DNA of 64,000 bases from Mesorhizobium helmanticense (GCF_003034915.1 NZ_PZJX01000053.1:1-64000); one strand, 5' to 3'. Shown: positions 24,834 to 33,749, counted from the first letter of the stretch. Translations and numbers: made by a program. The notes: generated by a model not told the origin, from the letters alone.

Positions 24834-25110
24834 TGGTTCATAATCTTCGCAAACGGCAAGTCGCGCCTTGATTTGCATCATTTTCAATAGCTGCCGGACT
24901 GCAGCGTGCGCGCCACCCGCTGGACGCCCGGAAAAGGTAGGTCATTTGGCTGTGTATCCACCGTCCACGAGATGATAGCTGCCGGTGATGAAGCTGGCCT
25001 CGGCGGAGAGCAGGAAGCAAGTCAGTGCCGAAACTTCCTCTGGTGTTCCCAGGCGGCCAACTGGATGCAAGGCAGCAAGCTGTCCGATCGCGTCAGCATC
25101 CAGGTTCTTC
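24663..25110. repeat. duplicated segment, copy A
   Basis: About 450 bp that recurs, with substitutions and small deletions, at 52309-52757. It holds most of the MWKPI-family gene and the 3-prime end of the SDR gene. Copy A is the intact one. Confidence 0.85.
24868..24881. promoter_or_regulatory. FNR-like box at the MWKPI gene, copy A
   Basis: TTGAT-TTGC-ATCAT has one mismatch to the perfect arms. It is 35-48 bases upstream of the preferred start on the minus strand and overlaps the longer alternative start. Confidence 0.5.
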
Positions 25111-25697
25111 GTCAGCAGGGGCGTATCGATGAAGGCTGGCCCAACCGCGTTAATCCGAACGTTCTGCGCAGCATATTCCATGGCAGCCGTCTTCGTCAGC
25201 CCGATGAGGGCGTGCTTGGTTGAGACATAGGCACAGGCATTTTGCCAACCGACCGAACCGAGAATGGACGACATGTTGACGATCGCCCCACCGCCCGATT
25301 TCAGCATGGCCGCGATCTCATATTTCAGACCGTAGAAGACGCCGTTGAGATTCACCTCAATGATCCTGTGCCAGTCGTCGAGGGGATAGTTGGCCGTCGT
25401 CTCGCTGGGCCCGCCGATGCCGGCATTGTTCACGGCGAGCTGTAGCCCGCCAAAATTCTCGACTGCGAACGCCACCATCTGCTCGACCGAGCGCGGATCG
25501 ACGACATCGACCTGACAGGCACGCGCATTGCCAAGTGTCGAAGCGATTTTGGTGACCGTTGTTTCTGCAGCCGCCATATCGACGTCGGCGGCGACGACAT
25601 GCGCTCCGCGAGCCGCCAGCTCGATCGCGATCGCGGCGCCGATTCCTGATCCGGCTCCCGTTACTATCGCGGTCTTGTCTTTGAAATCATTCATCAT
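24942..25697 (-). CDS. SDR family oxidoreductase
   Basis: Short-chain dehydrogenase of 251 residues with the NAD(P) motif TGAGSGIG, the NNAGIGG motif, catalytic Ser (NMSSILGSVG) and Tyr-x3-Lys (YVSTKHA), and a C-terminal SFITGSYHLVDGGYTAK. The substrate is unknown. Its start overlaps the stop of a 65-residue gene, which in turn overlaps the cytochrome c gene, so it is probably the last gene of the phasin-cytochrome c operon. A decayed copy of its 3-prime end is at 52597-52757. Confidence 0.9.
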   Translation of the reverse strand: MMNDFKDKTAIVTGAGSGIGAAIAIELAARGAHVVAADVDMAAAETTVTKIASTLGNARACQVDVVDPRSVEQMVAFAVENFGGLQLAVNNAGIGGPSETTANYPLDDWHRIIEVNLNGVFYGLKYEIAAMLKSGGGAIVNMSSILGSVGWQNACAYVSTKHALIGLTKTAAMEYAAQNVRINAVGPAFIDTPLLTKNLDADAIGQLAALHPVGRLGTPEEVSALTCFLLSAEASFITGSYHLVDGGYTAK

Positions 25698-25891
25698 TTC
25701 ACTCCGTCAACTGCCGCCATCCTAGGCCGACCGTAAGAACGAGAACTTGATCGCCGTGCCTGCTGCCGGGGGAGATCGAGTTCGCTCCAACCGGCCAGGC
25801 GCCATCGCAGCTGAGGGTCATTGAGGTCGGCAAGGAGAAGCTCGGCTTGAGCCCGGGCAGCGTGTCCGTTTACGTTGCTCGTAGCAGTCAT
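25694..25891 (-). CDS. hypothetical 65-residue protein in the phasin-cytochrome-SDR operon
   Basis: Frame of 65 residues starting MTATSNVNGHAARAQAELLL, with WRLAGWSELDLPRQQARRSSSRSYGR further on. Its ATG overlaps the cytochrome c stop (ATGA), and its stop TGA directly overlaps the SDR start, so it fits the operon without gaps. No family recognised. Coupling at both ends is the main evidence that it is a real gene. Confidence 0.55.
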   Translation of the reverse strand: MTATSNVNGHAARAQAELLLADLNDPQLRWRLAGWSELDLPRQQARRSSSRSYGRPRMAAVDGVK

Positions 25892-26244
25892 GGTTGCTGC
25901 AGGCTGCCGATATACGTGATGATTGCCTCGATCTGATCGGGGCTGGCAATCCATTCGGGCATGTCAGGATGCCCGGTCGAAATGCCCTCAGCGAAAGCCT
26001 CCTCGAGATCAGCAATCGGATAGCGCTTTGACAAGGTACGAAAGGCAGGGGCGTCAGGATGGCTGCTCTTGTCGGTTTTTCCGATGGCGTGGCAGCGGGC
26101 GCAATTGACTTCCACCAACGCCCTTCCGTGTTCCGTCAGGCTATCGGCCGGGGCTGGCGGCACAAAACCAAGCAATATCGCTGCAAGCACGGAAACCCGC
26201 AGACGACGACACCTGTGACCACCATTGTCCATACAGGTGTTCAT
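25888..26244 (-). CDS. small cytochrome c
   Basis: Periplasmic monohaem cytochrome of 118 residues. A hydrophobic signal (LRVSVLAAILLGFVPPAPADS) is followed by the haem motif CARCH and a distal methionine region (GHPDMPEWI). An ATG at 26262 would add six residues. It lies about 30 bases behind the phasin gene and overlaps the next gene by four bases. A role as electron carrier in low-oxygen respiration is inferred from the operon's FNR box. Confidence 0.87.
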   Translation of the reverse strand: MNTCMDNGGHRCRRLRVSVLAAILLGFVPPAPADSLTEHGRALVEVNCARCHAIGKTDKSSHPDAPAFRTLSKRYPIADLEEAFAEGISTGHPDMPEWIASPDQIEAIITYIGSLQQP

Positions 26245-26274
26245 GGTTGCAGGCCTCCGCATTTCCGATCTGAT

Positions 26275-26658
26275 CTACGTGACTGTCTTGGCCGCTACAT
26301 CCTCGATCGCGGTTCTGGCATCCTTGCGCACGCGCCTGGCCGTTTCCGAAGCGAGCTTGGAGGTCAGTGCCGCCACCTTGCCGGCTTCGGTGGCGTATTC
26401 CGATGCCGCATTCTGCAGGAAGGTGGAGAAAACGTCGAAAGCGTCATTGAACTCGGAGCCGGCGATGAGATCCTCGGCCAGCTTCACATCCTGCTCACAA
26501 CGATGTTTCAGAAACGCCAGCGTTTCGATGTGATAGCGCATCATCGCCTTGAAAGCGTGCGCCTGAGTGAATGCCGCAGCGAAGACAAGCTTCTGTACAT
26601 TCTGCGGCGTCGGCGGGAATACCAGGCCGAATTGGAACGGCTCGAGATCGATTTGCAT
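26275..26658 (-). CDS. phasin family protein
   Basis: Protein of 127 residues, mostly amphipathic helix, matching phasins that coat polyhydroxybutyrate granules (FMKAMMRYHIETLAFLKHRCEQDVKL-like core and a C-terminal EAGKVAALTSKLASETARRVRKDA). Start is the ATG at 26658 with AAGGAG six bases before it. It heads an operon with cytochrome c, the 65-residue gene and an SDR. An FNR box lies 64 bases upstream. PHB granules are typical of rhizobia under low oxygen. Confidence 0.82.
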   Translation of the reverse strand: MQIDLEPFQFGLVFPPTPQNVQKLVFAAAFTQAHAFKAMMRYHIETLAFLKHRCEQDVKLAEDLIAGSEFNDAFDVFSTFLQNAASEYATEAGKVAALTSKLASETARRVRKDARTAIEDVAAKTVT

Positions 26659-26721
26659 GTAAATCTCCTTGTGAGCGGCGCGAACTGCAGGCTAATGCTA
26701 CCGCCAATAGCCGTCGCGTTG

Positions 26722-26735
26722 TTGATCAAGATCAA
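26722..26735. promoter_or_regulatory. FNR-type box upstream of the phasin operon
   Basis: TTGAT-CAAG-ATCAA, perfect arms, on the minus-strand side of the phasin start at a distance of about 70 bases. Confidence 0.8.
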
Positions 26736-26788
26736 CGGACTCACAATCCTTGCTAGGGATAGGTGTCATCCCGACTTGGATGCAGCGT

Positions 26789-26802
26789 TTGACAAGCATC
26801 AA
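26789..26802. promoter_or_regulatory. FNR-type box upstream of the FMN-binding split-barrel gene
   Basis: TTGAC-AAGC-ATCAA, about 156 bases before the plus-strand gene at 26958. With the box at 26722-26735 it forms a pair between two divergent genes, 67 bases apart centre to centre. Confidence 0.65.
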
Positions 26803-26957
26803 GGCCCTTGCCCCTTTTTCGTGGCCGGCTCGTTTCGACCCTAAGAGGGTCTGCAACGATGGCTTTCAAGACGATCATGGCAATTCGAAACGCCCCGCCA
26901 TGAACGTGACAAAGACAACGACACAAAACAGCTACAAAGAGTTAGGAGAACGCACCG

Positions 26958-27404
26958 ATGCTGATCCGCGCACTGTCTGCCCTGGAATGCACCAAATTGC
27001 TGACGGCCAACCGGGTGGGCCGCCTGGCATGCGCGAAGAACGGGCAGCCCTACGTCGTGCCCCTGTATTACGCTCATTCGGATGCTCATCTTTATGCGTT
27101 TTCCATGCCGGGCAAGAAGATCGAATGGATGCGAGCCAATCCGCTGGTATCCGTCCAGGTCGACGAACACAGCCAGGGGCGAGGATGGAGAAGCGTTGTT
27201 GTCGATGGCCGATACGAGGAACTGCCTGACCGGATCGGCCACAAGCTTCAGCGGGATCATGCGTGGTCGGTATTGAGCAAGCACGTCGACTGGTGGGAGC
27301 CAGGTGCCCTCAAGCCGGCCATCCCTCCCACTCCCGACAGCGCACCGCACGTTTTTTTCCGGATACTCATCGAGCAGCTGTCGGGCCGAGAAGCGAGTGA
27401 GTAA
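26958..27404 (+). CDS. pyridoxamine 5-phosphate oxidase family, FMN-binding split barrel
   Basis: Protein of 148 residues of the PPOX-like split-barrel fold, of the nitroimidazole-resistance or flavin-binding sort: LLTANRVGRLACAKNGQPYVVPLYYAHSDAHLYAFSMPGKK, then SVQVDEHSQGRGWRSVVVDGRYEEL. Such proteins bind FMN or haem. Start ATG 26958 follows AGGAG. It is followed by a clear terminator. Confidence 0.83.
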   Translation: MLIRALSALECTKLLTANRVGRLACAKNGQPYVVPLYYAHSDAHLYAFSMPGKKIEWMRANPLVSVQVDEHSQGRGWRSVVVDGRYEELPDRIGHKLQRDHAWSVLSKHVDWWEPGALKPAIPPTPDSAPHVFFRILIEQLSGREASE

Positions 27405-27438
27405 GTCTTCCCGCCAATTCCTTGCCGAAAAACAGAAC

Positions 27439-27473
27439 GGGCCGGCGCGGACTGCGCCGGCCCGGCTTTCTTT
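27439..27473 (+). terminator. rho-independent terminator after the split-barrel gene
   Basis: GGGCCGGCGC pairs perfectly with GCGCCGGCCC around a five-base loop and is followed by a CTTTCTTT tract. It lies between the split-barrel gene and the convergent universal stress protein gene and may serve both. Confidence 0.85.
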
Positions 27474-27484
27474 GGCTTGAGATG

Positions 27485-28321
27485 CTAACGCGCCATCAGA
27501 ACCGGCAGCGATGAATTCTCGAGCATTGACTTGGTGACACCGCCGAAAATGCGCTCGCGCAACCGGGAATGACCGTAGGCGCCCATCACCAGCAGGTCGG
27601 CGGCAACATCAATAGCGTGTTGGCGAAGCACATCGGCGACTGAGTGGTTTGAGCTCGGCAGCCGCTCGACCGTAATTTTCACGCCATGACGGGCGAGATA
27701 GGTCGCGGCGTCTGCTCCGGGTTCCGCACCATGGTGGAATTCGTCCTCGATGGGATCGACCATGATGAGGCGCACCTCTTCGGCGCCTTTCAGCATGTCG
27801 AGCGATTCGCGAACGGCGCGCGACGACTCGATGCGGGCGTCCCATGCAACGAGGATGCGCTTCGGCTTCAGCGTCGGCTGTGCGCCGTCGGGAACCAGCA
27901 GCAACGGCTTTCCGGATGAAAACAGCGCTCCTTGAATGACCTTGCCCTTCAGCGTATCGCTCGCAAGCAGATCTGGCCCGAGAATAGTCAGATCGGCGTA
28001 GCGGGCGCGTCTTCCGACGACTTCGTCCGCCCATGCCACGTCGGGATAGTCGTCGCTCAGATCAGACGATACGGCGCTCTTGGAAAGAAAGTCGGCGACC
28101 TCCGAAATTCGTTTCTTGAGCCTTTTCAGCTCGGCCTGACGTTCCTCCAGCCAAGCTGGTGAGACGATGGCCGCATACTCACCGCCCGAAGGCGGTGCGG
28201 CCAGTTCGAGAACCAGCACCGACAGATGGGCGTCGACCTGTTCGCAGAGCGAGGCGGCGAGCTTCAGATCGCTCCCGCCTTGGTTCGGCCCGGTAACTGT
28301 AAGCAGTGTCTTGAAAGTCAC
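27485..28321 (-). CDS. universal stress protein, two UspA domains
   Basis: Protein of 278 residues made of two tandem Usp domains; the second ends in the ATP-binding signature GAYGHSRLRERIFGGVTKSMLENSSLPVLMAR. GTG 28321 is preferred because AGGAG lies eight bases before it; the open frame runs to 28390. Four tandem-type stress proteins of this kind occur in the window. It is divergent from a cytochrome c gene, sharing the FNR box at 28429-28442. Confidence 0.9.
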   Translation of the reverse strand: MTFKTLLTVTGPNQGGSDLKLAASLCEQVDAHLSVLVLELAAPPSGGEYAAIVSPAWLEERQAELKRLKKRISEVADFLSKSAVSSDLSDDYPDVAWADEVVGRRARYADLTILGPDLLASDTLKGKVIQGALFSSGKPLLLVPDGAQPTLKPKRILVAWDARIESSRAVRESLDMLKGAEEVRLIMVDPIEDEFHHGAEPGADAATYLARHGVKITVERLPSSNHSVADVLRQHAIDVAADLLVMGAYGHSRLRERIFGGVTKSMLENSSLPVLMAR

Positions 28322-28428
28322 GGCGGCAACTCCTGATTCGGGTGAAGGTTCTATCGTGGCGTTAATCATTAGCGAGGGCGGCGAGGGCATTCATTGCGCT
28401 GAATCAACCAGCGTTGCTGCGCGGGCAC

Positions 28429-28442
28429 TTGATCCGCATCAA
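28429..28442. promoter_or_regulatory. FNR-type box between universal stress protein and cytochrome c
   Basis: TTGAT-CCGC-ATCAA, perfect arms, about 108 bases from the stress protein start and 56 bases from the cytochrome c start. Confidence 0.8.
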
Positions 28443-28497
28443 GGCGCTGGCGAAGCGACGGGAATAGGCTTCAGACAATCAATCGGTGGAGATACAA

Positions 28498-28896
28498 GTG
28501 AGACTTCTGATCGCGGCAGTTCTCGCAACCTCGGCTTTCAATGCGCCAATGGCGCAGGAAATGAGCTATGGCGAAGCGGAATATCTGAATTCTTGCGCAG
28601 TCTGCCACGGCCCTGACGGCAAGGGTGACGGCCCCTTGGGCGACGAGCTCGTGAAGCGCCCGGCCGACCTGACGCGCCTCTCCAGAAAGAATGGCGGCGA
28701 ATTTCCGTATTGGCGCGTCTATGCACTGATCGACGGCCGCATGATGGTGCCGGAGCATGGCGAACGCGATATGCCTGTCTGGGGCCGCCAATTCCTGCCC
28801 GATGACGCCAAGAAATACGGCCCAAACGCCGGGGAAATCGTCACCAGGGAACGGATCCACAACCTTGCTGGTTACGTCCAGACACTGCAGCGATAG
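28498..28896 (+). CDS. periplasmic cytochrome c
   Basis: Monohaem cytochrome of 132 residues with signal peptide (MRLLIAAVLATSAFNAPMAQE) and haem motif CAVCHGPDGKGDGPLG; a methionine in ERDMPVWGRQF is the likely sixth ligand. GTG 28498 has GGAG six bases before it. It is followed 45 bases later by an APH/kinase gene on the same strand and lies behind an FNR box. Confidence 0.86.
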   Translation: MRLLIAAVLATSAFNAPMAQEMSYGEAEYLNSCAVCHGPDGKGDGPLGDELVKRPADLTRLSRKNGGEFPYWRVYALIDGRMMVPEHGERDMPVWGRQFLPDDAKKYGPNAGEIVTRERIHNLAGYVQTLQR

Positions 28897-28941
28897 CAGC
28901 GCCGTTCGGGACGCTTCCACACGGCGCAGAGGAGCCATGCG

Positions 28942-30495
28942 ATGATCGTTGAAACCCAGGAAGCCGCGACCGCGCTGCTGCTCGATCCCGCCACATATGG
29001 CGAGACCCGACCGGTCGAGGCGATCGAGACCCATATTTCGCGGATCTTTCTGGCTGGCCGACGCGCCTTCAAGATGAAGCGGGCAGTCCAGCTGCCCTAC
29101 GTCGATTTTTCGACACCGCAGTTGCGGCTCGCGGCGTGCGAAAAGGAGGTGGAACTCAACTCCAAGACCGCACCCGGCCTTTATCTGGGTGTGCGGCGCA
29201 TTACGCGAGAGGCCGCAGGCAAGCTGGCACTCGATGGATCGGGAGACCTGGTCGATGCGGCGATCGAGATGGTTCGCTTCGACCAATCGAAGCTCCTTGA
29301 TCGGATGGCAATCGCTGGCGAACTGACGCCGGCTCTGATGACAGAGGTCGCGCGCATGATTGTGCGCTATCATCGCGGCGTCCCTGAGATCCACAATGGC
29401 GGTGGAGCCTCCAACCTGGCCGGTGTCCTCGACATCAACGAGGCCGGCTTTGCCACCAGCCATGTTTTCGGAAAAGCGGAGATCAAAACCTTCGCCGAAG
29501 CCTTCCGCACCGCCCTCGCCCGGCATTCCGGACTGCTCGACCGCCGCGAGGCCGCCGGCAAGATCCGCCGATGCCACGGTGACTTGCACCTGCGCAACAT
29601 CTGCCTGTTCGACGGCGAGCCTCGCCTGTTCGACTGCATCGAATTCAACGACCGGATCGCGACCATCGACGTGCTCTACGACCTTGCCTTCCTGTTGATG
29701 GACCTCTGGCATCGCGGTTTCCCGGACCTCGCCAATCTCGTGATGAACCGCTATCTCGACGAGGCCGACGACGAGGACGGCTTTGTCCTGCTGCCGTTCT
29801 TTATGGCGGTTCGGGCTGCGGTGCGGGCGCATGTCACCGCGACACAGGTCGAAGAAAGCAGCGCCAATTCCGACAAGTTGACTACAGAGGCCAGATCCTA
29901 TTTCGAGCTTGCCCGAACATTTCTCCAGGAGACCTCGCCGCGGCTCATTGCCATCGGGGGCCTGAGTGGTTCCGGCAAGACGACGGTCGCGGAGGCGCTC
30001 GCCGCCCATGTCGGCGCGCCGCCTGGTGCGCGCATCGTCGAAAGCGACCGTGTCCGCAAAGCGATGCATGGGGTGCCGGCCGAAACGAGACTGCCGGACA
30101 AGGCCTATCGACCGGAAGTGTCGGAACGCGTCTATCGTCAAATGGCGTGGCAGGCCGGTCTGATCCTTTCCGAGAGCGGGTCAGTAATTGCCGATGCCGT
30201 GTTCGACAGGCCAGACGATCGAAGCCGGATCGAAAAGGCTGCAAGTGACACGGGCATCGCATTCCTTGGATTCTGGCTGGAGGCGGATCCGCTTGTTCTT
30301 TGGCAACGGGTCAGCGAGCGCAAGGGTGGTCCTTCCGACGCCACCATAGATATCCTGTCGCGGCAGTTGCAGCGAAATGCCACCCAGTCTGGCTGGCGCA
30401 AGGTCAACGCCGGTCGGAAGCCCGCCGAAATCGTTGCAGAGTTGAGAAGCTTTTCCGAAGGCGACACTTCCGAAACCCTGCGCTCAGCCTCCTGA
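28942..30495 (+). CDS. bifunctional aminoglycoside phosphotransferase-like/P-loop kinase protein
   Basis: Protein of 517 residues. The first about 330 residues resemble an APH-type kinase (HGDLHLRNICLFDGEPRLFDCIEFND holds the catalytic and metal residues), and the C-terminal part is a zeta-toxin or gluconokinase-like P-loop kinase (GGLSGSGKTTVAEALA). The substrate is unknown; the family name does not mean antibiotic resistance. ATG 28942 follows GAGGAG. It is convergent with the PatZ-like ligase gene. Confidence 0.85.
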   Translation: MIVETQEAATALLLDPATYGETRPVEAIETHISRIFLAGRRAFKMKRAVQLPYVDFSTPQLRLAACEKEVELNSKTAPGLYLGVRRITREAAGKLALDGSGDLVDAAIEMVRFDQSKLLDRMAIAGELTPALMTEVARMIVRYHRGVPEIHNGGGASNLAGVLDINEAGFATSHVFGKAEIKTFAEAFRTALARHSGLLDRREAAGKIRRCHGDLHLRNICLFDGEPRLFDCIEFNDRIATIDVLYDLAFLLMDLWHRGFPDLANLVMNRYLDEADDEDGFVLLPFFMAVRAAVRAHVTATQVEESSANSDKLTTEARSYFELARTFLQETSPRLIAIGGLSGSGKTTVAEALAAHVGAPPGARIVESDRVRKAMHGVPAETRLPDKAYRPEVSERVYRQMAWQAGLILSESGSVIADAVFDRPDDRSRIEKAASDTGIAFLGFWLEADPLVLWQRVSERKGGPSDATIDILSRQLQRNATQSGWRKVNAGRKPAEIVAELRSFSEGDTSETLRSAS

Positions 30496-30518
30496 CAGGT
30501 GCGGCAGGGTGATCGACG

Positions 30519-33218
30519 TCAACGGAGGTCGAGCCTTGCCTCGACAAGGCCGGGTTCGCTCGGATGATGCGCTAGCGAGAAGCCGAACTCGCGACACATG
30601 GTCAGCATCTTCGTGTTCTCGCTGAGCACGATGCCTTCGATCCGACCGATCCCATCGGCCTTTGCATAATCTACGATCTGCCTGAGCAATTCCCAGCCGA
30701 GACCCTGGCCCTGCAGATCCGTGCGTACGAGCAAAGCGTATTCGGCAACGGCCCGGTCCGGATCGCAGGAAAGCCGGCCAACCCCAGCCAGCGCGCCAGT
30801 GCTGGTCTCCAGCGCCACGAAAGCCATGTTGCGGTCGTAGTCGAGCTGGGTGAGCCGCTTCAGCATCTGGTCGGAGAAGCTTTTGCGCGGCGACAGAAAG
30901 CGCAGGCGCAGATCGTCCGGAGAAATCCTGGCGAGGAATTCCGGGTAGAGCGCGATGTCGGCCGGCCTGATCGGCCGTATTTGATAGTGCGCGCCGCCCG
31001 CAGCAAAGTCCCTAGTCCAGCCCGAGGGGTAAGGCCTGATGGCAAGCGCCGGGTTCGGCCCCGGCTCTTCCACGCGTTCCGGCTCGATCTCGATGCGGGC
31101 ATCGAGCGCGATCACGCCGGCGGCGTCGGCAAGCAGCGGATTGATGTCCATGGAGACGAGGCAGGGAAAGTCGACGACCATCTGCGAAAGCCCTTTGAGC
31201 GCAGCAGTGATTGCGCTGCGATCGGCCGGTTTGTGGTCGCGGAACCCGGCAAGCAGGCGGCCGATCCGCGTTTGGTCGATCAAGTCGCCGGCAAGAACGT
31301 CGTCGAGCGGCGGCAACGCGATCGCCGTATCGTCCATCACTTCGACCGCCACGCCGCCGGCGCCGAACAGCACCACGGGACCGAAGATCGGATCCCTGCT
31401 CATGCCGAGGATAAGTTCCTGTGCCTGTTTTCGCGCCACCATCGGCTGAACGGCATAGCCTTCGATGTCGGCTTCCGGTGCGTGCTTGCGCACCCGCGCC
31501 TCGATCGAGCTTGCAGCCTCCCCAGCGGCCGCGGCGGTGGCAATGTTGAGTACCACCCCGCCAATGTCCGACTTGTGCGAGATCGCCTTGGATAGCAGCT
31601 TGACGACGACGTGCTCGGACGTCTTGAGGAGTACGCCGGCTGCCTTCTCCGCTTCGGCGGGAGATTTTGCGACGATCGTCCCGGGCACCGGAATGCCATA
31701 GGCGGAAATCGCCGCCTTGGCTTCGGGCTCGGTCAGCATTCGCCGGCCTTGCTTCGCAACCTGTCTGAAGATGGCAAGTACGGCTTGGCGGTCGCTGATG
31801 GTATCCTCGCTACTGCTCGAGGGCGTGCGCATCAGCGCACGCTGGGCTCGCGACCATTCGCTGAGGTAGGAGACCGCGCTTGCGGCATCGGCGGGCGTCT
31901 CGAAACTGGCAATGCCGGCCTCCTGGAGGATCCGCCGTCCGGCGCGCGCCGTGTGTTCTCCGAGCCAGCAGGTCAGGACCGGTTTCCTGCCTATCTTCCC
32001 CTCGCTGGCGATTTCGACCACCGCGCTTGCCGCGGCAAGCGGCGAGCCGAGCCCCGTCGGGCAATTCATCACCAGCAGGACGTCGGTTCCCGGATCGGCA
32101 GCGACGGCCTCAACGGCGGCTCTGTAACGCGCCGGCGGAGCATCGCCGATGATGTCGACCGGATTGGCGTGCGACCAGGTGGGCGGCAGCACGGAATTCA
32201 GGCGCATTATTGTCTCCGGTGAAAACTCGGCCAGTTCACCCTTGCAGTCGATGAGTTGATCGACGGCCAGCACGCCCGCCCCGCCGCCATTGGTGACGAT
32301 GCCGACGCGGGCTCGTTCGAGTGGAGCGAAGCGAGCGGTCGTTTCCGCAGCATCGAATAGCTCAGCGAGATCCTTGACGCGCAGGATGCCGGCGCGCCGC
32401 AATGCCGCATCGACCACGCGATCGGCGCCCGACAGCGCGCCGGTATGGGTCGCGGCGGCCTTCGCTGCTTGTTCATGCCGGCCCGACTTGATCGCGATCA
32501 CCGGCTTGATGCGTGCCGCGGCACGTGCAGCCGAGATGAACTTACGCGGATTGGGAATGGTTTCGAGATACATCACGATGGCGCTTGTGCGGGCATCTCC
32601 CGCCAGCATATCGAGACAGTCTCCGACATCGACGTCGGCCATGTCGCCGAGAGAGACGATCTGCGAGAAGCCGACATTGTTCTCCGCCGCCCAGTCGACC
32701 AGTGTTGTCGCAATGGCGCCGGATTGCGACAGCAAGGCAATATTGCCTGGCTTGGCCGCCATATGCGCGAACCCGGCATTGAGCTTCACTGGCGGGATCA
32801 TCAGCCCGAGCGTGTTCGGTCCGATGATGCGGAAAAGGCTAGGCTTGGCGGCGTCGAGCATAGCCTGACGCAGGCCGTTTTCGCGCGTCAGCCCGGCGGT
32901 GACGACAACCGCCGCCCGCGTGCCCTTTTCAGCAAGATCGCGCACGATGCCGGGAACCGTCTCGGGTGGAGTTACGATCACACCCAGATCGGGAATACCC
33001 GGCAGATCCGCCGCCTTCGCATAGCAGCGCCGACCCGCGACTTCAGGGTATCTCGGATTGACCGGCCAGATCTCGCCCTCGAAGCCGCCATTGACGATGT
33101 TGTCGAAGACGATACGGCCGACGGAGCCGTCGCGCACCGATGCCCCGAACACGGCAACCGACTTCGGGGCGAAAGCATGTTCGAGATTCCGGATCGTCAC
33201 CCTGTGTCTCCGATTCAT
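30519..33218 (-). CDS. acyl-CoA ligase (ADP-forming) fused to GNAT acetyltransferase, PatZ-like
   Basis: Protein of 899 residues: a CoA-binding domain (AFAPKSVAVFGASVRDGSVGR), a succinyl-CoA ligase-like part with IGPNTLGLM, an ATP-grasp domain around residues 500-700 (HKSDIGGVVL, PIFGPVVLFGAGG), and a C-terminal GNAT domain (QGQGLGWELLRQIVDYA). Such Pat/PatZ proteins acetylate enzymes or link acetate metabolism to CoA. A GTG at 33197 behind GGAG is an alternative start. It is divergent from the DUF302 gene and shares a hybrid TTGCG/ATCAA box. Confidence 0.92.
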   Translation of the reverse strand: MNRRHRVTIRNLEHAFAPKSVAVFGASVRDGSVGRIVFDNIVNGGFEGEIWPVNPRYPEVAGRRCYAKAADLPGIPDLGVIVTPPETVPGIVRDLAEKGTRAAVVVTAGLTRENGLRQAMLDAAKPSLFRIIGPNTLGLMIPPVKLNAGFAHMAAKPGNIALLSQSGAIATTLVDWAAENNVGFSQIVSLGDMADVDVGDCLDMLAGDARTSAIVMYLETIPNPRKFISAARAAARIKPVIAIKSGRHEQAAKAAATHTGALSGADRVVDAALRRAGILRVKDLAELFDAAETTARFAPLERARVGIVTNGGGAGVLAVDQLIDCKGELAEFSPETIMRLNSVLPPTWSHANPVDIIGDAPPARYRAAVEAVAADPGTDVLLVMNCPTGLGSPLAAASAVVEIASEGKIGRKPVLTCWLGEHTARAGRRILQEAGIASFETPADAASAVSYLSEWSRAQRALMRTPSSSSEDTISDRQAVLAIFRQVAKQGRRMLTEPEAKAAISAYGIPVPGTIVAKSPAEAEKAAGVLLKTSEHVVVKLLSKAISHKSDIGGVVLNIATAAAAGEAASSIEARVRKHAPEADIEGYAVQPMVARKQAQELILGMSRDPIFGPVVLFGAGGVAVEVMDDTAIALPPLDDVLAGDLIDQTRIGRLLAGFRDHKPADRSAITAALKGLSQMVVDFPCLVSMDINPLLADAAGVIALDARIEIEPERVEEPGPNPALAIRPYPSGWTRDFAAGGAHYQIRPIRPADIALYPEFLARISPDDLRLRFLSPRKSFSDQMLKRLTQLDYDRNMAFVALETSTGALAGVGRLSCDPDRAVAEYALLVRTDLQGQGLGWELLRQIVDYAKADGIGRIEGIVLSENTKMLTMCREFGFSLAHHPSEPGLVEARLDLR

Positions 33219-33250
33219 GACGATAATCGCCAGTCCATCTTGCCCGTTCG

Positions 33251-33264
33251 TTGCGTTGGATCAA
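33251..33264. promoter_or_regulatory. hybrid FNR/NnrR-like box between PatZ-like gene and DUF302 gene
   Basis: TTGCG-TTGG-ATCAA combines an NnrR-type left arm with an FNR-type right arm. It is 33 bases from the PatZ-like start and 99 bases from the DUF302 start. Confidence 0.5.
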
Positions 33265-33362
33265 AGCGTTCTCCGGTTATCGCGATTAGCTGTTGCGCCA
33301 GGTCTGAGGCGGCCGCTCGCGAAATGGTGACGAGCTGTTGCGACAAAGGATTGGAGAGTTGG

Positions 33363-33749
33363 ATGAGCTACTATTTCAGCAAGACCGTCGCCATGCCGTT
33401 TGCAGCGGCAATCAACCACGTGACCAACAAGCTCGCAAGCAAGGGTTTTGGCGTTCTGACCTCGATTGATGTTCAGCAGGTGATGAAGGCCAAGCTTGGC
33501 GCAGAGTTCAAGCCCTACGTCATCCTGGGTGCTTGCAATCCGCATTTCGCTTGGCGCGCGTTACAGGCAGACGACAAGGTCGGAACCATGCTGCCCTGCA
33601 ACGTCATCCTCACCGAGGTCGAGCCCGGAAAGGTGGAAGTCGCGGCAGTGGATCCAGTTGCTTCCATGGGCGCCATCGACAATCGCGAGCTTGCGCAGGT
33701 CGCGAACGATGTGCGGCGCCTGCTTGATGAGGTGGTCCGCGAACTCTAG
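33363..33749 (+). CDS. DUF302 family protein
   Basis: Protein of 128 residues of the DUF302 family (SKTVAMPFAAAINHVTNKLASKGFGVLTSIDVQ, VILGACNPHFAWRALQADDKVGTMLPCNVILTEVEPGKVEVAAVDP). Such proteins occur often next to low-oxygen or sulfur genes; no catalytic function is known. Its TAG stop is the first codon of the RIME-like element at 33747. It has GGAG before the ATG and lies behind the hybrid box. Confidence 0.87.
   Translation: MSYYFSKTVAMPFAAAINHVTNKLASKGFGVLTSIDVQQVMKAKLGAEFKPYVILGACNPHFAWRALQADDKVGTMLPCNVILTEVEPGKVEVAAVDPVASMGAIDNRELAQVANDVRRLLDEVVREL

Noticed and set aside
28471..30141. 556-residue open frame opposite cytochrome c and the APH/kinase gene
   Set aside because: Antisense shadow spanning two real genes.
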